Of a DNA stretch of 64,000 bases, positions 17,950 through 28,098 are shown piece after piece. The position numbers and the translations under genes are program-made. The notes beneath the pieces are model-generated. The model was given only the letters and a program-made list of their open reading frames with translations, was not told the origin of the DNA and ran no database searches. This stretch comes from Duganella alba (GTDB lineage Bacteria; Pseudomonadota; Gammaproteobacteria; Burkholderiales; Burkholderiaceae_D): the NCBI RefSeq assembly GCF_009674495.1, contig NZ_WKJN01000032.1, forward strand, positions 1 through 64,000. The letters run 5' to 3'. Each line of letters begins with the position of its first letter. Positions within the stretch are counted from its first letter, which is position 1.

Positions 17950-18141
17950 ATGAACTCCAGAAATATGGATGCCGCCTGCCTGCGCGCCCTGCGCAGACGC
18001 GGTCATTCCGACGCCAGTATTGCTGCGATGACGCCGGAAGAAGCGTTTTGTGAATACTGTGCGTACCACGGGATCATGAATCTTTTGCCGACCACCTTGC
18101 AGATGCTGGACAAGCTGCGCGGCAACATCAGCGCGCAATAA
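17950..18141 (+). CDS. 63-residue protein of unknown function
   Basis: A short protein, not recognised, with an AGGGAG ribosome site, its own consensus-like promoter and its own terminator, which together argue it is a real, well-expressed gene. It is rich in Ala, Arg, Cys and Met and has a CxxC pair in FCEYCAYHG (about residues 35-43) that could bind a metal or respond to redox state (inference). No signal peptide or membrane segment is seen. It lies between the MFS gene and the histidine kinase gene on the same strand. Confidence 0.6.
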   Translation: MNSRNMDAACLRALRRRGHSDASIAAMTPEEAFCEYCAYHGIMNLLPTTLQMLDKLRGNISAQ

Positions 18142-18165
18142 TATCCCGCCGCCTGCGGCGATCGA

Positions 18166-18207
18166 GGGCTGGACTCCGTTTTACGCGGAATCCAGCCCTT
18201 TTGTTTT
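18166..18207 (+). terminator. intrinsic terminator after the 63-residue gene
   Basis: GGGCTGGA pairs with TCCAGCCC and, after one mismatch, TCCG pairs with CGGA around a 7-base loop; TTTTGTTTT follows immediately. Confidence 0.85.
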
Positions 18208-18312
18208 GCGCTTCCGATAAGACCCCCTTATTGACAGGATAATAATTTCTAATTGGAGTGTGGCTTGCATCCTGCGTAGAATGCGCCCCGTCTCCCGTTG
18301 AAAATTTCCCGC

Positions 18313-19035
18313 ATGCGCAACCGAAAAGTCCTGATTACGCCGGCTGAGCTCTCGGACCTGATTTTTCGCGAGCGGCAGACCGAGCGTAACCGCATCGCCC
18401 GCATCCTCCACGACGACTTTCTCCAGCAATGCCACATGATCGTGCTGGCCTTGCAAAGCACCTCGGCCAACCTGGAGGCGATCGCGGACAAGGCGGCCGA
18501 CGCCATGGCGCTGGGCCGCGACCTGATCCTGGAACTGCGCCAGCCCAACATATCGGCGTCGCTGCAAACCCGCCTCGACAGCCTGGCGCGCACCGTCTGC
18601 GATCCGGCCGGCATCCGGTTTCACTGCACGTTGTCGGCTGCGCTGGCCGCGCAGCGCGACGGCTTTGCCGACGAACTGTTCATGTGCCTGGCGGAAGCGG
18701 TGCGCAACGCCGTGCGCCACGCCGGCGCCAGCACCATCTCCATCACCGAAGAGTGGATCGCAACGCGGGTGGTGATCAGCGTTGCCGATGACGGCCGCGG
18801 CATTCCGCTGCATGTGCTGAGCTCACCGCATGTGGGCAGCCATTTCGGCCTGCACGGCATGCGCGAACGCGCGGCCGATCTCGGCGCGCGGTTCGGCGTC
18901 GCCGCCGACGGCGGCTCCGGCACCACCGTGTCATTCTGCTTCGGCCTGCCGGCCTGGCTGGCGCGACTGCACCCGGCGCGCGCCGCGCGGAGTAAAATGC
19001 AACGCTACGCTCAGCGCAAAGGTTTAAAACTGTGA
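18313..19035 (+). CDS. soluble sensor histidine kinase, HisKA_3 type
   Basis: A 240-residue kinase of the NarX/DegS class. The phospho-acceptor region is RNRIARILHDDFLQQ (about residues 21-35, His in LHDD). The HATPase domain has the N box EAVRNAVRHAG (about 134-144), G1 DDGRGIP and G2 GLHGMRERA. There is no sensor domain or membrane segment, so input must come from a partner protein. No response regulator gene is adjacent. Its stop overlaps the start of a LysR gene (GTGA), implying coupled translation. The ATG at 18313 is taken as start; an in-frame TTG lies 15 bases upstream. Confidence 0.8.
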   Translation: MRNRKVLITPAELSDLIFRERQTERNRIARILHDDFLQQCHMIVLALQSTSANLEAIADKAADAMALGRDLILELRQPNISASLQTRLDSLARTVCDPAGIRFHCTLSAALAAQRDGFADELFMCLAEAVRNAVRHAGASTISITEEWIATRVVISVADDGRGIPLHVLSSPHVGSHFGLHGMRERAADLGARFGVAADGGSGTTVSFCFGLPAWLARLHPARAARSKMQRYAQRKGLKL

Positions 19036-19943
19036 AAGCCTCCGAACTGAGACTGTATCAAAACTTCTTGCTGCTGGCCCAGGAACTGCACTTCGGCCGC
19101 GCCGCCGACCTGGCGTCGATCACCCAGCCGGCCCTCAGCCAGCAGATCGCGCGGCTGGAGGAAAGCCTCGGCGTCAAGCTGCTGGACCGCGACCAGCGCC
19201 AGCTGGCGCTGACGCCGGCCGGCGTGGTCTTCCGCGACGGCATCGCCAAAATCCTCAGCAATTTCGACCAGCTGGCCCAGCAAACGGCCGCCGCCGGCGG
19301 CGGCGAAGACTTGTGGATTTCCATCGGCATTACCGAATACGCCAACCTGCCGGTGCTGGCCGATGCGATGAGCCAGCTGTTGCTGGCCTATCCCGACGCC
19401 AGGCTGGTGCGCCACGAGATCCTGCACCAGCAGCATGGCGGCGCGCTGATGCGCGGGCAGATCGATGTCGGCGTCGGCGTCATCCTCGGCGGGCCGCAGG
19501 CAGCCATGCCCCACTCCTCCGAGATCAGCAGCCGGCTGGTGGCGGCGTCCGACTGGGCGCTGCTGCTGCCCGACACGCACCGCTGGGCCGGCGCGCAGCA
19601 ACTGCCGCTGAGCAGCCTGGCGGAGGAACGCATCGTGGTGTTTGCGCGCGAAGTCAATCCGCCGGTGTACGACGGGCTGGTGGCAGCCTGCCAGGCGGCC
19701 GGCGTGACGCCGAATTTCGTGTTCGAGGCCACCCAGTCGCTGTTCGGCATCCAGCTGGCCAGGGACGGCATGGGCCTGATGCTGGGCACCGCCTTTGTGC
19801 TGGGCACGCCGCCGCCCGGCATGCGCGTGGTGCCGCTGGCGGGGCTGGAGCCGCTGACCATGGTGGCCAACTGGCGCAGCGACGAATGCCGGCCGGTGGT
19901 GAAGAGTTTTCTGGCACTGCTGTTCACCGCGGCCGGCCATTAA
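19032..19943 (+). CDS. LysR-family transcriptional regulator
   Basis: A 303-residue regulator with the N-terminal winged helix (YQNFLLLAQELHFGRAADLASITQPALSQQIARLEESLG) and a periplasmic-binding-like effector domain from about residue 90. It begins at GTG 19032, overlapping the histidine kinase stop. The co-inducer is unknown. LysR genes usually sit divergent from their targets; here it is translationally coupled to a kinase gene, so its targets may be elsewhere. Confidence 0.88.
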   Translation: MKASELRLYQNFLLLAQELHFGRAADLASITQPALSQQIARLEESLGVKLLDRDQRQLALTPAGVVFRDGIAKILSNFDQLAQQTAAAGGGEDLWISIGITEYANLPVLADAMSQLLLAYPDARLVRHEILHQQHGGALMRGQIDVGVGVILGGPQAAMPHSSEISSRLVAASDWALLLPDTHRWAGAQQLPLSSLAEERIVVFAREVNPPVYDGLVAACQAAGVTPNFVFEATQSLFGIQLARDGMGLMLGTAFVLGTPPPGMRVVPLAGLEPLTMVANWRSDECRPVVKSFLALLFTAAGH

Positions 19944-19952
19944 TGCAAAAAA

Positions 19953-19982
19953 GCCGCCTCGACGCATCGGGCGGCTTTTTTT
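19953..19982. terminator. intrinsic terminator after the LysR gene
   Basis: GCCGCC and GGCGGC form the stem, extended by CGA/TCG with a bulge, with six A before and seven T after. It can act on both strands, serving the convergent DUF3297 gene as well. Confidence 0.88.
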
Positions 19983-19995
19983 GTGCGGCGCAGGC

Positions 19996-20244
19996 TTAGC
20001 GGTAGAACGCTTCGACCGTGCCTTTCAGCTTGATCAGCATCGGATTGCCGAAACGGTCCAGCGATTTGCCGGCCGGGACCTTGATCCAGCCTTCGCTGAT
20101 GCAGTATTCGTCAACGTCCATGCGTTCCTTGCCGTTGAATTTGATGCCGACATCGTGTTCGAACACGGCTGCGACGTGGAATTTGCTGCGAGGATCAATC
20201 GACAGACGATCCGGCAGTGGTGGGAGTTGGGTAGTATCGTTCAT
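19996..20244 (-). CDS. DUF3297 family protein
   Basis: An 82-residue protein matching DUF3297: LPDRLSIDPRSKFHV (residues 10-24), a DVGIKFNGKER stretch, EYCISEGWIKV and a Lys/Gly-rich C-terminal part. The fold and function are unknown. Nearly the whole length is conserved in the family, which supports a real gene. It lies 12 bp upstream of nothing else on its strand except the antiporter gene behind it (start at 21462), so the two may share an mRNA. Confidence 0.85.
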   Translation of the reverse strand: MNDTTQLPPLPDRLSIDPRSKFHVAAVFEHDVGIKFNGKERMDVDEYCISEGWIKVPAGKSLDRFGNPMLIKLKGTVEAFYR

Positions 20245-20256
20245 CCCGTAATTATA

Positions 20257-21462
20257 TCAGTTCGTTTTGAAGATCAGCTGCGCCACGCGCTGCAATTTTG
20301 GATACACCATCGGCACCGTCAGCATGGTGCTGCCGATCGCCATCAGCAGCAATGCCGTGAAGGTTTCGCTGGTGATGATCTGCTTGTCCAGCAGGATGTT
20401 GACGAAAATGATCATGATCAGCGCCTTGGTCTGCAGCAGCCAGCCGATGACCGACGCCTCGCCCGGCCCCCATTTCAGGATCTTGCCGGCCAGGTGGATG
20501 CCGGCCAGCTTGCCCGACACCGACGCCACCAGCAGCACCAGCGCCACCAGGAACACCGCCGAACCGCCCACCGCCCAGTTGGTGCGCAGGCCGGTGCTCA
20601 GGAAGAACACCGGCATCACCGCCATCAGCACGTTGGCGCGCAGCAGATCCATTTTCTGCTGGTCGAACCACTCGGCATCCATCACCGCGCCGGCCAGGAA
20701 GGCGCCGACCATGAAGTGCAGGCCGGCCCAGTCCGCTGCCAGCGCGCATACCGCCAGCCAGATGAAGGACACGTACCAGCGGTCGCGCTCGGGAATGCGC
20801 ACCATCATCATGCGGAACAGCTTGGTCGCCAACGCGAACACCAGCAGGAAGCCGGCCTGGCGGCCGACGCGGTCCCAGTCCAGCAGGATCACCGCCAGCA
20901 CGCCCCAGATGGCGATGTCGTCCAGGCTGGCGTAGCGCAGGATGCGCTGGCCGATCGGCTGGCGCAGGATCTCCAGTTTTTCCATCAGCAGGATCAGGAT
21001 CGGCAGCGCGGTCACCGCGCAGGCCATGCCGACGCCCAGCACGAACTGCCATGCATGCGCCTGCGGCCCCACCCAGCCGGCGTAGCCGAGCAGGCCCAGC
21101 GCGGCGACGCAGCCGAACACCAGCGGCGTGCCCAGCGCCAGGCCGGCGGTGATGGTGCTCTCGCGGCGGTGTTCCCAGGCCTTTTTCAGGTCCAGCTCGA
21201 TGCCGGCGATCATCACGAAAATCATCACCGCCCACCAGGCGATGCCGTTCAGCGACTGCACCACCTGCGGATTGAACACGAAGGAATAGTACTCGGGAAA
21301 GGCGCGGCCCATGATGCCCGGCCCCAGCAGGATGCCGGCGATGATCTGCACCACCACCAGCGGCGCGTAGTAATCCGTGCCGCCCAGGCGCCAGATCAGG
21401 TACGGCACGCTGAAAATAATTGTCATCGCGATCAGGAAGATCTCGGTGGTCCCCATATGCAT
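20257..21462 (-). CDS. cation:proton antiporter (CPA2/Kef type)
   Basis: A 401-residue membrane protein with about 11-12 hydrophobic segments. The aspartate pair expected in the transport core is in YASLDDIAIWGVLA (about 173-186), with GIELDLKKAWEHRR earlier and PVFFLSTGLRTN later. It belongs to the Na+/H+ exchanger/KefB-like superfamily and would exchange K+ or Na+ for protons. There is no RCK/TrkA-N nucleotide-binding domain, so it is shorter than KefB/KefC. It is divergent from a marR gene with a shared 112-bp region. Confidence 0.85.
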   Translation of the reverse strand: MHMGTTEIFLIAMTIIFSVPYLIWRLGGTDYYAPLVVVQIIAGILLGPGIMGRAFPEYYSFVFNPQVVQSLNGIAWWAVMIFVMIAGIELDLKKAWEHRRESTITAGLALGTPLVFGCVAALGLLGYAGWVGPQAHAWQFVLGVGMACAVTALPILILLMEKLEILRQPIGQRILRYASLDDIAIWGVLAVILLDWDRVGRQAGFLLVFALATKLFRMMMVRIPERDRWYVSFIWLAVCALAADWAGLHFMVGAFLAGAVMDAEWFDQQKMDLLRANVLMAVMPVFFLSTGLRTNWAVGGSAVFLVALVLLVASVSGKLAGIHLAGKILKWGPGEASVIGWLLQTKALIMIIFVNILLDKQIITSETFTALLLMAIGSTMLTVPMVYPKLQRVAQLIFKTN

Positions 21463-21494
21463 CGCTATCCCCTGTTTATGTAGTTTTCTTTCAG

Positions 21495-21554
21495 TTTAAC
21501 GAATCCCGAATAAAAACTATACAATGCTTGCTTACTCAAGTATTATTCAAGCAT
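21495..21554 (+). promoter_or_regulatory. promoter and inverted repeat upstream of marR
   Basis: TTTAAC (21495-21500) and TATACA (21518-21523) are 17 bases apart. Directly downstream ATGCTTG (21524-21530) and CAAGCAT (21548-21554) form a perfect dyad, with an inner CTTG/CAAG pair. Position just after the -10 suggests the autoregulatory operator of the MarR protein. Confidence 0.5.
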
Positions 21555-21574
21555 AACTCAACAAGGACGCAATC

Positions 21575-22024
21575 ATGGAAACGCCTATCAGCCCCAGTCT
21601 TGAATTCACACTGCGCCTGGCGCGCGCCCAGGCCACCCTCGTCCGCCGCCTTGACCAGGTGTTGGGCGGCTACCACGGCATCAGCTTCAGCGACTTCATG
21701 CTGCTGCACTACCTGAACCGCGCGCCGGGCGGCCGCCTGCGCCGCGTCGACCTGGCCGAGCGCCAGGGCCTGACCGCGTCCGGCGTCACCCGCACCCTGC
21801 TGCCGCTGGAAAAAATCGGCCTGGTCGAGCGCCAGCAGGATCCGCGCGACGCCCGCGTGGCCTATGCCGCCATCACCGAGACCGGCCGCGAACTGCTGAA
21901 CAACGCCGTCACCGTCGCCGACCAGATCAGCAAGGATCTGCTGCGCAGCTGCCCGTCGGCGCAGTTCGACGATCTGAGCAACGCACTGGCGCTGATCGCC
22001 GGCATGAACGCCTCCAACTCATGA
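21575..22024 (+). CDS. MarR-family transcriptional regulator
   Basis: A 149-residue winged-helix regulator. The DNA-binding part is visible as RRVDLAERQGLTASGVTRTLLPLEKIGLVERQQDPRDARVAYAAIT split over about residues 56-107, with the characteristic D-x-R wing. An AAGGA ribosome site precedes the ATG. It overlaps the following MFS transporter gene (ATGA), the classic layout of a repressor controlling an efflux pump, so it probably represses this operon until a pump substrate binds. Confidence 0.88.
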   Translation: METPISPSLEFTLRLARAQATLVRRLDQVLGGYHGISFSDFMLLHYLNRAPGGRLRRVDLAERQGLTASGVTRTLLPLEKIGLVERQQDPRDARVAYAAITETGRELLNNAVTVADQISKDLLRSCPSAQFDDLSNALALIAGMNASNS

Positions 22025-23319
22025 GCACGCTCCGGCAGGATGCCAACTTCAAATGGCTGATGCGCGGCAGCGTGATCTCGCTGCTGGGCGACCAGATGAC
22101 CATGATCGCCCTGCCCTGGCTGGTGCTCAAGCTGACCAGCAGCACCCTGGCGCTGGGCCTGGTGATCGCGCTGATGAGCATTCCGCGCGCGGTCTTCATC
22201 CTGCTGGGCGGCGCGCTGGTGGACCGCTACTCGCCCAAGCGCGTGCTCATGCTGAGCAAGTACGCCAACGCCGTGCTGCTTGCCCTGCTCGCGCTGCTGG
22301 TGATGCACGCCGACGCCGCACCCACCGTGCCGCTGGGCGAGTCGCTGTCGCTGACCATCGCGCTGACGCCGCAATTGACGCTGCACCTGATCTACGTGCT
22401 GGCCTTTGGCATCGGCCTGGCGCAGGCCTTCGGCATCCCGTCCGCCACCTCGATGATGCCGCTGGCGCTGCCGCGCGAGCATCTGCAGGCCGCCAACGGC
22501 GTGATGATGGGACTGCGCCAGGTGTCGATGCTGGCCGGGCCGCTGCTGGCGGCGGGCCTGCTGGCTGTCGCGGGCGGCGATGCGCGCGGCCTGGCGCTGG
22601 CCTTCGGCTTCGACTGCGCCAGTTTCCTGGTGTCGGCGTGGACGCTGTCCCAGGTACGGCCGCTGGCGACGGCGGCGCCGCAGTCCGGCGCGGCGCCGCA
22701 ATCGGTGCTGCGTTCCGTCGGCGCCGGCCTGCGCATGGTGTGGGACGACGTGCCGCTGCGCCAATGCTTCATCTACTGGGGCATCGTGTCGCTGTTCATC
22801 GGCGGCACCATGCAGGTGGCGATACCGGTGCTGGCCAGCGACCTGCATGGCGCTTCCACGCTGGGTTTCCTGATGGCGGCGCATGGCCTGGGCACCTTGA
22901 TGGGCATGGGCGTGGCGGCGAAGTTCGGCGCGCGCCTGCGCTTCGCCAGCTTCGGCGTGATGATATTGATGATGGACGCCGTCGCCGGCCTGCTGGTGGC
23001 GCCGCTGGGCCTGGTGCACGCCGCGTGGCAGGCGGCCGCGCTGATGCTGTCGCTTGGCCTGCTGACCGGCTATATGCAGATCAATGTGTTCACCTGGATC
23101 CAGCGCCGCGTGGCGCCGCAGATGATGGGCCGCGCCATGAGCATTTTCATGTTCATCTTCATGGGGCTGGCGCCGTTGTCGGCGGCCAGCGCGGGATGGC
23201 TGCTGACGCGGATCGCGCTATCGCAATTGTTCATCGGCGGTGGCATCATACTGGTGCTGTTCGCGGCGGCGGCGTATCTGTTCACGCCGATGCGCAACAT
23301 CACCTCGACCACCGCTTAA
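22021..23319 (+). CDS. MFS exporter in the marR operon
   Basis: A 432-residue major facilitator with about 12 membrane segments and no signal peptide. GGALVDRYSPKRVLML (about 61-76) matches the MFS A motif, and the overall style resembles the EntS/MFS_3 exporter group. Its ATG overlaps the marR stop and a lysR gene follows 9 bp after its stop, so all three are one operon. Substrate unknown; drug or metabolite export is the likely role. Confidence 0.82.
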   Translation: MSTLRQDANFKWLMRGSVISLLGDQMTMIALPWLVLKLTSSTLALGLVIALMSIPRAVFILLGGALVDRYSPKRVLMLSKYANAVLLALLALLVMHADAAPTVPLGESLSLTIALTPQLTLHLIYVLAFGIGLAQAFGIPSATSMMPLALPREHLQAANGVMMGLRQVSMLAGPLLAAGLLAVAGGDARGLALAFGFDCASFLVSAWTLSQVRPLATAAPQSGAAPQSVLRSVGAGLRMVWDDVPLRQCFIYWGIVSLFIGGTMQVAIPVLASDLHGASTLGFLMAAHGLGTLMGMGVAAKFGARLRFASFGVMILMMDAVAGLLVAPLGLVHAAWQAAALMLSLGLLTGYMQINVFTWIQRRVAPQMMGRAMSIFMFIFMGLAPLSAASAGWLLTRIALSQLFIGGGIILVLFAAAAYLFTPMRNITSTTA

Positions 23320-23328
23320 AGGATTTGC

Positions 23329-24291
23329 ATGGAAACCAAATGGCTGGAAGACTTCATCTCGCTGGTGGAGACCAACAACTTCAGCCGCTCGGCGGCGCTG
23401 CGCCATGTGACGCAGCCCGCTTTTTCCCGCCGCATCCAGTCGCTGGAAAACTGGCTGGGCACGGACCTGATCGACCGCACCTCCTACCCCACGCGCCTGA
23501 CGCCGGCCGGCATCGTGTTCTACGAGCAGGCGCTGGAGATGCTCGCCAAGATCAACGGCGCGCGCGAGATGCTGCGCTCCAAGCGCGCCGCCGCGCAGAC
23601 CAGCATCGACCTCGCCGTGCCGCACACGCTGTCGCTGACCTTCGTGCCGAAATGGCTGACCGCACTGGAAGAAGATTTCGCGCCGATCCGCAGCCGCCTG
23701 ATGGCGCTCAACGTCCACGACGCCGTGCTGCAGCTGGTGGAAGGCGGCTGCGACCTGCTGCTGTGCTATCACCATCCGCGCCAGCCGGTGCAGCTCGATC
23801 CGGGCCGTTACGACATGCTGGTGCTGGGCCGCGAGTCCTTGCGCGCGTATGCCCGCTGCGATAAAAACAAGGTGCCGGAGTTCACGCTGCCCGGCACCAA
23901 GCGCGCGCCGCTGCCGTTTTTATCGTATACCAACAACGCCTACCTGGGCCGCATGGTGGAGCTGATCCTGAACGACGCCAAAACGCCGCTGCACCTGGAG
24001 CCGCATTATGAAACCGACATGGCCGAGGGCCTGAAGATGATGGCGCTGGAAGGCCGCGGCATCGCCTTCCTGCCCGAATCGGCGGTCACGCGCGAACTCA
24101 AACAAAAGCAGCTGGCGCGCGCCGACGGCGACACCTCGGACTGGGAAATCGAGATGGAAATCCGCCTGTACCGCGAGCGCCCGTCCGCGCACCGGCGCGG
24201 CAAACCGATCGTCGACCGGCTGTGGGAATTCCTCGAGATGCAGCAGAACGGCGGCCGCAAAAAACGCCGCATCGAGGTATCGGAAAGATAA
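23329..24291 (+). CDS. LysR-family transcriptional regulator
   Basis: A 320-residue LysR protein: helix-turn-helix in the first 60 residues (FISLVETNNFSRSAALRHVTQPAFSRRIQSLENWLG), then an effector domain. An AAGG ribosome site precedes the ATG. It follows the MFS gene by 9 bp. The C-terminal tail is basic (GGRKKRRIEVSER), longer than usual. Downstream a CTATGC...GCATAG dyad (24293-24311) may be an end-of-operon hairpin. Target unknown; the glutamate dehydrogenase gene downstream is one candidate. Confidence 0.87.
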   Translation: METKWLEDFISLVETNNFSRSAALRHVTQPAFSRRIQSLENWLGTDLIDRTSYPTRLTPAGIVFYEQALEMLAKINGAREMLRSKRAAAQTSIDLAVPHTLSLTFVPKWLTALEEDFAPIRSRLMALNVHDAVLQLVEGGCDLLLCYHHPRQPVQLDPGRYDMLVLGRESLRAYARCDKNKVPEFTLPGTKRAPLPFLSYTNNAYLGRMVELILNDAKTPLHLEPHYETDMAEGLKMMALEGRGIAFLPESAVTRELKQKQLARADGDTSDWEIEMEIRLYRERPSAHRRGKPIVDRLWEFLEMQQNGGRKKRRIEVSER

Positions 24292-24419
24292 CTATGCGTT
24301 TTATGCATAGCCGAATGCGCATACAGCATTGGCCGCCTTAATTGCCCAGGCATAAGATTCGTCCCACTTGAGCGCCGCCACGAGCGGCGTTCAGCCAACG
24401 AATCCACGGAGCCTTGAGC

Positions 24420-25715
24420 ATGACCACTGTACAAGCACAACACGCACTGCCCTCCTACCTGAACGCCGAAGATCTCGGCCCATGGGGCGTCTACCTGCAG
24501 CAAATCGACCGCGTTACCCCGCACCTCGGTAGCCTGTCGCGCTGGGTCGAAACGCTCAAGCGCCCGAAACGCATTCTCACCGTCGACGTGCCGATCGAGC
24601 GCGATGACGGCTCCATCGCCCACTACGAAGGCTACCGCGTGCAGCACAATATGTCGCGCGGCCCAGGCAAGGGCGGCGTGCGCTTCCACCAGGACGTGAC
24701 CCTGTCCGAAGTGATGGCCCTGTCGGCGTGGATGACCGTGAAAAACGCGGCCGTCAACGTGCCATACGGCGGCGCCAAAGGCGGCATCCGTGTCGATCCC
24801 AAGACCCTGTCGCGTGGCGAACTGCAGCGCCTGACCCGCCGCTACACCAGCGAAATCAGCCTGATTATCGGCCCGAACAAAGACATCCCTGCGCCGGACG
24901 TCAACACCAACGAACAGGTGATGGCGTGGATGATGGACTCCTACGCCATGATCGAAGGTAATCTGTCGACCGGCGTGGTGACCGGCAAACCAATCTCGCT
25001 GGGCGGCTCGCTGGGCCGCCGCGAAGCGACCGGCCGCGGCGTGTTCGTGGTGGGGCGCGAAGCCGCCGCCAAGCGCGGTGTGGCGATTGCCGGCGCCCGT
25101 GTCGCCGTGCAGGGCTTCGGCAACGTCGGCGGCGTGGCCGCGACCATGTTCGCTGAAGCAGGTTCGAAAGTCATCGCCGTGCAGGATCACACCGGCACCG
25201 TGGTGCACCAGGGCGGCCTGGATATCCCTCGCCTGCACAAGCATGTGGCCGAAGTGGGCAGCGTCACCGGTTTCCCCGGCGCCGAAGCCTTCCTGGACCG
25301 CGACGCTTTCTGGGACGTGGAATCGGACATCCTGATCCCGGCCGCGCTGGAACAGCAGATTACTGCCGCTAACGCGCCGCGTATTCGCACCAAAATCATC
25401 CTGGAAGGCGCCAACGGCCCGACCACGCCGGAAGCCGACGACATCCTGACCGACAAGGACGTGTTGATCGTTCCTGATGTGCTGGCAAACGCTGGCGGCG
25501 TAACCGTGTCATACTTCGAATGGGTGCAGGATTTCTCCAGCTTCTTCTGGAGCGAAGATGAAATTAATGCACGCCTGACCCGCATCATGCAGGACGCATT
25601 CAATGCAGTATGGACCGTTGCGCAGGAAAAGAAAGTCACGCTGCGAACCGCCACCTTCATCCTCGCTTGCACCCGAGTGCTGCAAGCCCGTGAAGTCCGT
25701 GGCCTGTATCCATGA
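24420..25715 (+). CDS. Glu/Leu/Phe/Val dehydrogenase (glutamate dehydrogenase)
   Basis: A 431-residue enzyme of the 50-kDa glutamate dehydrogenase class. The substrate site lysine region reads GGAKGGIRVDP (about 115-125) and the Rossmann motif AVQGFGNVGGVAA lies near residue 225; PDVLANAGGVTVSYFEWVQ and a C-terminal Arg-rich helix complete it. It interconverts glutamate with 2-oxoglutarate plus ammonia; cofactor preference cannot be read with certainty, though Betaproteobacteria usually have an NAD-type. GGAG lies 8 bases before the ATG. A GC hairpin (24370-24391) sits in its leader. Confidence 0.92.
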   Translation: MTTVQAQHALPSYLNAEDLGPWGVYLQQIDRVTPHLGSLSRWVETLKRPKRILTVDVPIERDDGSIAHYEGYRVQHNMSRGPGKGGVRFHQDVTLSEVMALSAWMTVKNAAVNVPYGGAKGGIRVDPKTLSRGELQRLTRRYTSEISLIIGPNKDIPAPDVNTNEQVMAWMMDSYAMIEGNLSTGVVTGKPISLGGSLGRREATGRGVFVVGREAAAKRGVAIAGARVAVQGFGNVGGVAATMFAEAGSKVIAVQDHTGTVVHQGGLDIPRLHKHVAEVGSVTGFPGAEAFLDRDAFWDVESDILIPAALEQQITAANAPRIRTKIILEGANGPTTPEADDILTDKDVLIVPDVLANAGGVTVSYFEWVQDFSSFFWSEDEINARLTRIMQDAFNAVWTVAQEKKVTLRTATFILACTRVLQAREVRGLYP

Positions 25716-25738
25716 TCCACTGAATCCCCAGCAGTTTG

Positions 25739-25775
25739 CGCCTGTACCTGCCTTTTGGCTCGTGCAGGCGTTTTT
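25739..25775 (+). terminator. intrinsic terminator after the glutamate dehydrogenase gene
   Basis: CGCCTGTAC pairs with GTGCAGGCG (one wobble) around a 14-base loop, followed by five T. It sits 25 bp upstream of the malic enzyme ATG, so that gene would need a promoter inside this hairpin region or read-through. Confidence 0.75.
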
Positions 25776-25799
25776 CGCTTTATAGGAATAAATAATAAT

Positions 25800-27032
<1,233 letters not shown>

Positions 27033-27482
27033 TCAGTTCTTCGGCGGGCGGATGCCGGTGTATTGGGCCGACACCAGCAGCCATTTTCCGTCTTTGAACT
27101 GGGCCACATAGCCGGCGCGCATCGCAAAGGTGCGCGCCGTGTCGCCGCTACCCATGGTGAAGGTCAGGCGCGTATAGATCACGGCGCTGTGGCCGAGCAC
27201 GCGCACCTGCGGCTCATCGACCTGCAACTGCGGCGCCGGACGTTTCAGTTCCGGCGCGTAGAACGACAGCATCTTTTCGCGGCTGTCCACTTCGCCCACC
27301 GGCGACACCTCGGCGTAATTGTCGGCGGTGATGGCCTTCAACGCCGCCAGATCAAAGGTGGCCTGCGCTTCGGCGTGGCGCTTGACCAGCGCCACCAGTT
27401 CGGCATCGGCCGGCGCGGCAAATGCACTGGACATACCGGCCGACGCAACCAGCAAACATTTCAGAACGAATCTCGGCATCAT
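27033..27482 (-). CDS. exported NTF2-like (SnoaL/DUF4440) protein
   Basis: A 149-residue protein with a signal peptide (about residues 1-22, ending AFAAP) and an NTF2-like cone fold: a KRHAEAQATFDLAALKAITADNY helix followed by strands ending VAQFKDGKWLLVSAQYTGI. Family members are small periplasmic enzymes or binding proteins, and function cannot be set from the sequence. Its stop directly follows the malic enzyme stop (convergent). A second exported NTF2-like gene occurs at 36548-37054. Confidence 0.75.
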   Translation of the reverse strand: MMPRFVLKCLLVASAGMSSAFAAPADAELVALVKRHAEAQATFDLAALKAITADNYAEVSPVGEVDSREKMLSFYAPELKRPAPQLQVDEPQVRVLGHSAVIYTRLTFTMGSGDTARTFAMRAGYVAQFKDGKWLLVSAQYTGIRPPKN

Positions 27483-27508
27483 CAGTTAGCTCCATCAAAG
27501 GTTGTACT

Positions 27509-28096
27509 TCAATGACCGGCGATCCGCTTGTTTAACTGATCGCGCAGCGTTCTTGCATCGGGTGCGGCGGCGGAAGCAAAGAACTCGATCGTTTCGCCGA
27601 GCACCGACTCGAATTTCAGATGCAGGACCAGCCATTCCTGGTCCTCGGACCTGCCCAACTCGATCCTGTCGATATCGCGCCAGGCGGCATACGCTTCCAG
27701 ATCCTTGTGCTTGAATCCCAGTCCATCGCCGCAATCGAATACCTGCAACTGCAAGGCCGCCATGCTTGCGGCGCCCAGCAGTGCGGCTGCCGCAGCCACC
27801 ACTGCGACCGCCGTCAACACCTCCCAGCGCGCGGGATAAAACCACGTCGACACGGCGGCCACCAGCGACACCGCAAGGAACACCAGCAGATGCCAGCGCA
27901 TGAAACGGCGGCTGGGCGATCTGGAAATCAGCCGCCGCGTTTGCGTGGCCGGCATCAGTGACTTCTTCGCCTGCTCAAAGTGCCCCAGCCACCGCCTCGC
28001 CTCCTGCGCGCGTTCCGGAAAACGCTGCGCATCGATATCGCGCAGAACCTGCCGCAGCTGGAACTCGGTGTAGCGCGTATAGTCCGGCGCATCCAT
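27509..28096 (-). CDS. membrane protein of unknown function
   Basis: A 195-residue protein: a soluble, Arg/Gln-rich N-terminal part (about 1-60), two membrane segments (about 65-85 and 90-115), and a C-terminal soluble domain resembling a small PH-like/YcxB domain (KDLEAYAAWRDIDRIELG). This is description, not a firm family match. The ATG at 28096 is two bases after the ynfA stop, so it is the last gene of the glycosyltransferase-ynfA operon. Confidence 0.6.
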   Translation of the reverse strand: MDAPDYTRYTEFQLRQVLRDIDAQRFPERAQEARRWLGHFEQAKKSLMPATQTRRLISRSPSRRFMRWHLLVFLAVSLVAAVSTWFYPARWEVLTAVAVVAAAAALLGAASMAALQLQVFDCGDGLGFKHKDLEAYAAWRDIDRIELGRSEDQEWLVLHLKFESVLGETIEFFASAAAPDARTLRDQLNKRIAGH

Positions 28097-28098
28097 TG

